Source: Candidatus Margulisiibacteriota bacterium (GTDB taxonomy: Bacteria > Margulisbacteria > WOR-1 > O2-12-FULL-45-9). From it: 8,587 nucleotides of DNA. The DNA lies in the NCBI GenBank assembly GCA_018817195.1, contig JAHIUL010000060.1, positions 1-8,587 of the forward strand, given 5' to 3'. Numbering within the stretch: position 1 is the stretch's first letter; each line of letters opens with the position of its first letter. The translations under genes were made by a program, and so were the position numbers. A model generated the notes under the pieces. That model saw only the letters and a list, made by a program, of their open reading frames with translations, was not told the origin of the DNA and made no database searches. Shown in pieces: positions 5,358 to 8,587 of this stretch.

Positions 5358-5693
5358 ATGAAAACAGAAATAAGAAAGACAACTTGGAGTCCGGCAAAGG
5401 AATTCTTGCCAATCATTTTAGGAAAAGAAATTGGAGACCAGTTTGAAGAAGAAGATATAGCCAAATTAGAACTCTTTGAAAAAGGCCTGGCCAACGAGCT
5501 AAAAAAAGAGGACACCATTGAACAAGCTGTGGCCAAAATCGTCAAAATGGCTGTGGCCGCAGAATTCGGCGCATCCCTGGTAGCAGCCAAAGGCGCTAAG
5601 CAAATGATTGAGACAATTACTAACGGCATTATGCACGACTCGGAATTGCGCCGCCAGGCATTGTTGATTATCGATCGTTTTGCCAATGTATAG
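5358..5693 (+). CDS. Unknown 111-residue protein, first gene after the sigma-54 promoter
   Basis: I do not recognise a family. The protein is soluble-looking, with no signal peptide, membrane span or cysteine. After residue 30 it appears almost wholly helical, with charged stretches (FEEEDIAKLELFEKGLANEL) followed by an Ala-rich helix (VKMAVAAEFGASLVAAKGA) and a C-terminal helix ending LLIIDRFANV. The strong Shine-Dalgarno sequence, the sigma-54 promoter upstream and an 8-bp overlap with the next regulator gene show that it is expressed with that regulator. By position it may be an accessory or partner protein of the second response regulator, or an effector of the regulon; this is inference only. 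Confidence 0.85.
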   Translation: MKTEIRKTTWSPAKEFLPIILGKEIGDQFEEEDIAKLELFEKGLANELKKEDTIEQAVAKIVKMAVAAEFGASLVAAKGAKQMIETITNGIMHDSELRRQALLIIDRFANV

Positions 5694-6957
5694 CATTTTA
5701 GTTGTTGATGACGAACTTTCCATCAGAGAATCTTTCGCCTTGATTCTTGATGGGAAATACCGTCTGCTGCAGGCTGCCTCAGGAGAAGTCGCCTTAAAGC
5801 TGGCGGCTGACCAAAAGATTGACCTGGCTTACCTTGATATCCGCATGCCCGGCATGGACGGCCTGGAAACCCTAAAACACCTCAAACAAATTAACCCAAA
5901 CCTTGAAGTCATCATGATCACGGCCTTAAATGAAGTGGAAAAAGCCAGCCGGGCCATAAATCTTGGCGCGCGCGATTATATTGTCAAGCCATTTGATGTG
6001 GACAGCGTCCTAAAGCTGACCGAGCAAATCCTGAGAAAAAAATCAATCCTTAACTCCGGGCTTAAGGCACAAAGGACCATGGGGAATAAGCAACAACAAC
6101 TCCTGGGCCAAAGCGAAAAATTAAAAAAAATCAATAATATTATCAGCCAGATAAAAGATGACCAAAGGGTATTAATTGTTGGAGAAGCGGGGACGGAAAA
6201 AGAGCTTGTCGCCAGGCTGATCCACGAAAACAGCAACCGGGCTGATAATAACTTTTTTACCTATCACCTCTCTGATAATATCCCGACACCAAAGATCAAG
6301 AATGTTTTATTCGGCCGCGGCCAGGGGACAAGCACTGTTGATATCAAAACCGAAACCGGCCTGCTGGAATTATCTGCGCAAGGCAGCTTATTCCTTGAAA
6401 ACTTAGAGGCCCTGCCTGAAGAAGTTGCTAAAACTATTATTAGCCAAAAATTTTCCCGCGTCGGCAGTGAAGGCGCAGAAATGCCGCTGCAGGCACGCCT
6501 GATCGGCGGGGCAAAGCCTGGCTTAGCTGGGGCCAAAAAGGACATATTTAACTTTTTCTCAACTGTGTTAATTGAACTGCCGCCGCTGCGCGACAGAAGA
6601 TCTGATATCCCTTTTATTGCCAATGAACTGATAAAAAAATACAACAAAATTTACGGTAATAATATTTCGATTAACTCCGCTGCAGCAGACGCCTTAACCA
6701 GTTATGTCTGGCCGGGAAACCTGTTTGAGCTGGAAGCATTGATTGAGCGGCTGGTATTAACCTGCCAAACAGATGAAATCAAAACAAAGGATTTGCCTTT
6801 TGACATCCTGCTTAAATCTTCTGCCAAGGGCAGTGATTTTGCCTCAAGCTTTGAAAAGGAATATATCCGCAGTATTTATGAATTGAGCGGTAAAAACAAA
6901 GAAATCGCCGCAGCCCGCCTCGGCATCAACCACCTCCTGCTGGAAACCAAACTTTAG
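5686..6957 (+). CDS. Degenerate NtrC-family response regulator (receiver intact, AAA+ domain inactive)
   Basis: A 423-residue protein with the NtrC layout. The receiver (2-115) is complete: D8/D9, phosphoacceptor D51, T79, K101. The AAA+ domain keeps its length and fold markers (LPPLRDR at 298-304, WPGN at 342-345) but not its catalytic residues. Walker A reads GEAGTEKE (166-173; the Gly before Lys is Glu). The GAFTGA loop reads GTSTVD (214-219). Walker B reads LFLENL (235-240; Asp-Glu replaced by Glu-Asn). Sensor I is IGGAKP instead of IAATN. The arginine-finger stretch is DIFNFFSTV (286-294), without Arg, and sensor II Arg is F347. The C-terminal HTH (402-423) is short and ends HLLLETKL instead of the usual R-TL-KL pattern. 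There are no frameshifts. The ATG at 5686, eight bases inside the preceding gene, is preferred to a TTG at 5680. It should accept phosphate but not hydrolyse ATP or open sigma-54 complexes. Its stop is 4 bp from tRNA-Leu. Confidence 0.9.
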   Translation: MYSILVVDDELSIRESFALILDGKYRLLQAASGEVALKLAADQKIDLAYLDIRMPGMDGLETLKHLKQINPNLEVIMITALNEVEKASRAINLGARDYIVKPFDVDSVLKLTEQILRKKSILNSGLKAQRTMGNKQQQLLGQSEKLKKINNIISQIKDDQRVLIVGEAGTEKELVARLIHENSNRADNNFFTYHLSDNIPTPKIKNVLFGRGQGTSTVDIKTETGLLELSAQGSLFLENLEALPEEVAKTIISQKFSRVGSEGAEMPLQARLIGGAKPGLAGAKKDIFNFFSTVLIELPPLRDRRSDIPFIANELIKKYNKIYGNNISINSAAADALTSYVWPGNLFELEALIERLVLTCQTDEIKTKDLPFDILLKSSAKGSDFASSFEKEYIRSIYELSGKNKEIAAARLGINHLLLETKL

Positions 6958-6961
6958 AATC

Positions 6962-7046
6962 TGCCCGGGGCCGGACTCGAACCGGCACAGCTTATTCAAC
7001 CGAGGGATTTTAAGTCCCTTGCGTCTACCAATTCCGCCACCCGGGC
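6962..7046 (-). tRNA. trnL: tRNA-Leu (UAA)
   Basis: An 85-base class II tRNA. The acceptor stem GCCCGGG/CCCGGGC is perfect, with discriminator A73. The anticodon arm is AGGGA-CTTAAAA-TCCCT with anticodon TAA. A long variable arm forms a five-pair stem (CGGTT/AGCTG with two G-U pairs), as expected for Leu, and the T-arm is GCCGG/CCGGC. CCA is not encoded. It lies eight bases after the S1-domain gene on the same strand with no obvious gap for its own promoter, so co-transcription with that operon is likely. No terminator is apparent behind it; transcripts would run antisense into the second regulator. Confidence 0.96.
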
Positions 7047-7054
7047 TTCAGGAA

Positions 7055-7459
7055 TTAAATTTTCTTTTTCTTGCGGCCGCCCTGCTTAGACTCAACGCTG
7101 CGTTTGAGGTCTAATAGTTTATCTTCGCTCTGCTTAAGAAACTTTGTTATCTTATCTTCAAATGTTCCAGGAACAGGCCTGCTGTTATCTTCGCGTGGTT
7201 TTCTACTTTTTGGCTGCCAATCTGGTTTACCAACCTGCTTTATCGACAGGTCATATTTGCCTTCCTTGGCCATGCCCAAAACCTTAACCCTAACAATATC
7301 GCCCACATTAATATGCTTGCTGATATCCTTAACAAAGGTGTCAGAAACCTGGGAAATATGGACCAAGCCGGCCTTGCCTTCCGGCAGTTCAACAAAAGCT
7401 CCAAAATTAGCTACCCCGGTTACTTTTCCTTCAACTTCAGAACCTATCTCAATCGACAA
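7055..7459 (-). CDS. S1-domain RNA-binding protein (YabR-like)
   Basis: A 134-residue protein. Residues 3-76 form one S1 OB-fold domain, with the typical GSEVEGKVTGVANFGAFVEL, GLVHISQVSD and LSIKQ blocks. The tail (77-134) is basic and probably disordered, ending in a Lys run. The start is a TTG at 7459, decided by a Shine-Dalgarno AGGGGGTGA seven bases upstream and by the S1 domain beginning at once. Small S1 proteins of this type follow divIC in Bacillus (yabR) and in many Clostridia, as here. They are thought to bind RNA or ribosomes; the exact role is not established. It lies 23 bp after divIC and is part of the same operon. Confidence 0.92.
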   Translation of the reverse strand: MSIEIGSEVEGKVTGVANFGAFVELPEGKAGLVHISQVSDTFVKDISKHINVGDIVRVKVLGMAKEGKYDLSIKQVGKPDWQPKSRKPREDNSRPVPGTFEDKITKFLKQSEDKLLDLKRSVESKQGGRKKKKI

Positions 7460-7466
7460 ACTCTCT

Positions 7467-7475
7467 TCACCCCCT
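7467..7475 (-). promoter_or_regulatory. Ribosome binding site fixing a TTG start (S1 gene)
   Basis: AGGGGGTGA lies seven bases before TTG at 7459. It is identical in sequence and spacing to the ferredoxin site and supports use of a rare start codon. Confidence 0.8.
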
Positions 7476-7482
7476 GCTCAAG

Positions 7483-7746
7483 TTAATTATTAATAATTTT
7501 ATAAGCAGTTTCGCCTTTTTTAATGAGGCCCAGCCGTGTGCGGGCAATTTCTTCAATAAACAAGCTGCTGTTTTGCTCAGTTAACCTGCCTTTTAATTTT
7601 TTGGCTAAGGCTGATTCGTGCTTCAAATTAATAGCAGTTTGCCGCGCCTCGCGCTTCAAATCCAGATTATCCATTATATCTTGTCGGATAAGAAAAATAA
7701 AGTAGATGATAAAGAGAATAAACAGTATAAATCCTAATCTTTTCAT
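7483..7746 (-). CDS. divIC: Septum formation initiator (FtsB/DivIC family)
   Basis: An 87-residue bitopic cell-division protein. Residues 4-20 are a transmembrane helix after a short basic N-terminus. Residues about 25-60 form a charged coiled coil, and 64-79 carry the family motif IEEIARTRLGLIKKGE. The family links with FtsL and FtsQ/DivIB in the divisome and regulates septal peptidoglycan synthesis. The start ATG overlaps the pilD stop as ATGA, implying translational coupling; there is no independent Shine-Dalgarno sequence. The order before an S1-domain gene supports DivIC rather than another coiled-coil protein. FtsB and DivIC cannot be told apart by sequence alone. Confidence 0.9.
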   Translation of the reverse strand: MKRLGFILFILFIIYFIFLIRQDIMDNLDLKREARQTAINLKHESALAKKLKGRLTEQNSSLFIEEIARTRLGLIKKGETAYKIINN

Positions 7747-8543
7747 AAGCTAAATAAATTTATGTACCAGGCAATAATTTGCGCCTGAAAAAACAACGCC
7801 AGCAACCCGCCCACAACCAGAGATGGCCCAAAAGGCAGGTACGCGCCTAATTTTGCCTTTTTGAAAACCAACAAAATCACACCCGCCAGCCCTCCCACAA
7901 AAAAAGCCAAGAACAATGATAGAAACATGCCCTGCCAACCCAAATAAGCCCCTAATAAAGCAGCGATAAACAAATCACCTTCGCCCATGGCTTCTTTTTT
8001 GAGGATAAAAGAAGAAATTGCTCTGATAAGATAAAGAATTACATAACCAATGATCATGCCTAAAACCGCAGAGATAAACGGATTAATCCCGCTGCCATCC
8101 GGCCAGGATAATCCCCTGATATAATTGAGCACCAGGCCAAAAGAAATCCCGCCAAGCACAATATTATCCACTACTACTTGTTTTTCTAAGTCGATGAAAA
8201 AGACTAAGACAAGCAAACAAGTAAAAATTACAGTAAAAATATATTCAACCATTTGGCTAAAAGCTGAAAACCTGAAAGCAACAACAACAAACAATAGGCC
8301 CGTCACTAATTCAACTAATGGATAGCGCAGAGAAATTGGCTGGTCGCAATACCGGCACCGGCCTTGCGCAAGCAAGTAACTAAAAATGGGGATAAGTTCC
8401 CAGGGCTGCAAAATTCGATTGCAGCCAGGACAATGGGAACGAGGCTTGATAATTGACTCTCCTCTGGGCAAACGATGGATGCACAGGTTTAAAAAGCTCC
8501 CAATAACAGTCCCAAAGATAAAAAGAAGAATTAAATACAGCAT
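7743..8543 (-). CDS. pilD: Type IV prepilin peptidase / N-methyltransferase (PilD)
   Basis: A 266-residue polytopic inner-membrane enzyme that cleaves the leader of type IV pilins and pseudopilins and methylates the new N-terminus. The N-terminal GSFLN...RLPRGES (15-30) and the zinc-type cysteine pairs C38/C41 and C63/C66 mark the full-length bifunctional form. The two catalytic aspartates are D118 in FFID and D190 in GEGD. About seven further hydrophobic spans fill the rest. The usual IPD after the first Asp is VVD here. It implies that pili, type II secretion or competence pseudopili exist elsewhere in the genome; no substrate gene is in the window. It is the first gene of an operon with divIC, the S1 gene and tRNA-Leu. 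Confidence 0.96.
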   Translation of the reverse strand: MLYLILLFIFGTVIGSFLNLCIHRLPRGESIIKPRSHCPGCNRILQPWELIPIFSYLLAQGRCRYCDQPISLRYPLVELVTGLLFVVVAFRFSAFSQMVEYIFTVIFTCLLVLVFFIDLEKQVVVDNIVLGGISFGLVLNYIRGLSWPDGSGINPFISAVLGMIIGYVILYLIRAISSFILKKEAMGEGDLFIAALLGAYLGWQGMFLSLFLAFFVGGLAGVILLVFKKAKLGAYLPFGPSLVVGGLLALFFQAQIIAWYINLFSL

Positions 8544-8566
8544 GATCTTGACATCAGTATGTGCAG

Positions 8567-8572
8567 ATTATA
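8567..8572 (-). promoter_or_regulatory. Probable -10 of the pilD operon
   Basis: A perfect TATAAT on the minus strand, 23 bases before the pilD ATG, predicts a start near 8560 and a 17-base leader. The -35 position at 17-bp spacing falls beyond the window edge. No clear Shine-Dalgarno sequence is seen before the ATG. Confidence 0.45.
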
Positions 8573-8587
8573 TATTACTATTTAAGA

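Noticed and set aside
5686..6957. The second regulator as a frameshifted or decaying pseudogene
   Set aside because: The frame is open over 423 codons, the receiver is fully conserved, the AAA+ domain keeps its length and spacing, and codon use resembles its neighbours.
7071..7493. Plus-strand 140-codon open frame opposite the S1 gene
   Set aside because: It mirrors the S1 coding sequence, shows no domain or ribosome binding site, and the minus-strand protein is an unmistakable S1 domain.
1..8587. CRISPR arrays, insertion sequences, attachment sites or long repeats
   Set aside because: No regularly spaced repeats, transposase or integrase genes, or terminal inverted repeats were found; the two tRNA genes show no duplicated 3' ends.

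Overview
The window is a compact bacterial chromosome segment of moderate to low G+C content. It has short intergenic gaps, several overlapping genes and no mobile elements. Lineage cannot be fixed from the sequence. A DivIC-type septum protein followed by a small S1-domain protein recalls the Firmicutes divIC-yabR order, while sigma-54 with NtrC-type regulators and a prepilin peptidase also fits several Gram-negative or candidate phyla. A Margulisbacteria/WOR-1-like origin is only a guess.

Layout. Positions 1-143 hold the 3' end of an unidentified gene. A HI0933-family flavoprotein (163-1410, +) converges on a monocluster ferredoxin (1465-1653, -) across a shared bidirectional terminator. 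The ferredoxin diverges, through interlocked promoters, from a signal-peptide-bearing CX5R phosphatase (1729-2400, +). The end of the phosphatase gene overlaps the 3' end of an initiator tRNA on the opposite strand (2379-2455, -). The tRNA diverges from rpoN (2478-3818, +) across a perfect 16-bp palindrome that supplies an extended -10 to both strands. rpoN is coupled by a TAATG overlap to an intact NtrC-family activator (3818-5209, +). After a 148-bp gap with a strong sigma-54 promoter match (5301-5316) come an unknown 111-aa protein (5358-5693) and a second NtrC-like response regulator (5686-6957, +). On the minus strand a convergent operon reads pilD, divIC, an S1-domain protein and tRNA-Leu(UAA), ending 4 bp from the second regulator's stop.

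How the genes fit together. The most interesting part is 2460-6957, which looks like a self-contained sigma-54 circuit. It encodes the sigma factor, a complete activator of that factor, a sigma-54 promoter, and under that promoter an unknown small protein plus a paralogue of the activator. The paralogue keeps a complete phosphoacceptor domain but has lost nearly every ATPase, sigma-54-contact and DNA-binding residue without losing its reading frame. A reasonable inference is an activator that induces its own catalytically dead partner, giving negative feedback through mixed oligomers or phosphate competition. No sensor kinase lies in the window, so the input is unknown.

Translation signals are of two kinds. 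The flavoprotein and rpoN have an extended -10 ending six bases before the ATG and no Shine-Dalgarno sequence, which predicts leaderless mRNAs. The ferredoxin, S1 and 111-aa genes have strong Shine-Dalgarno sequences.
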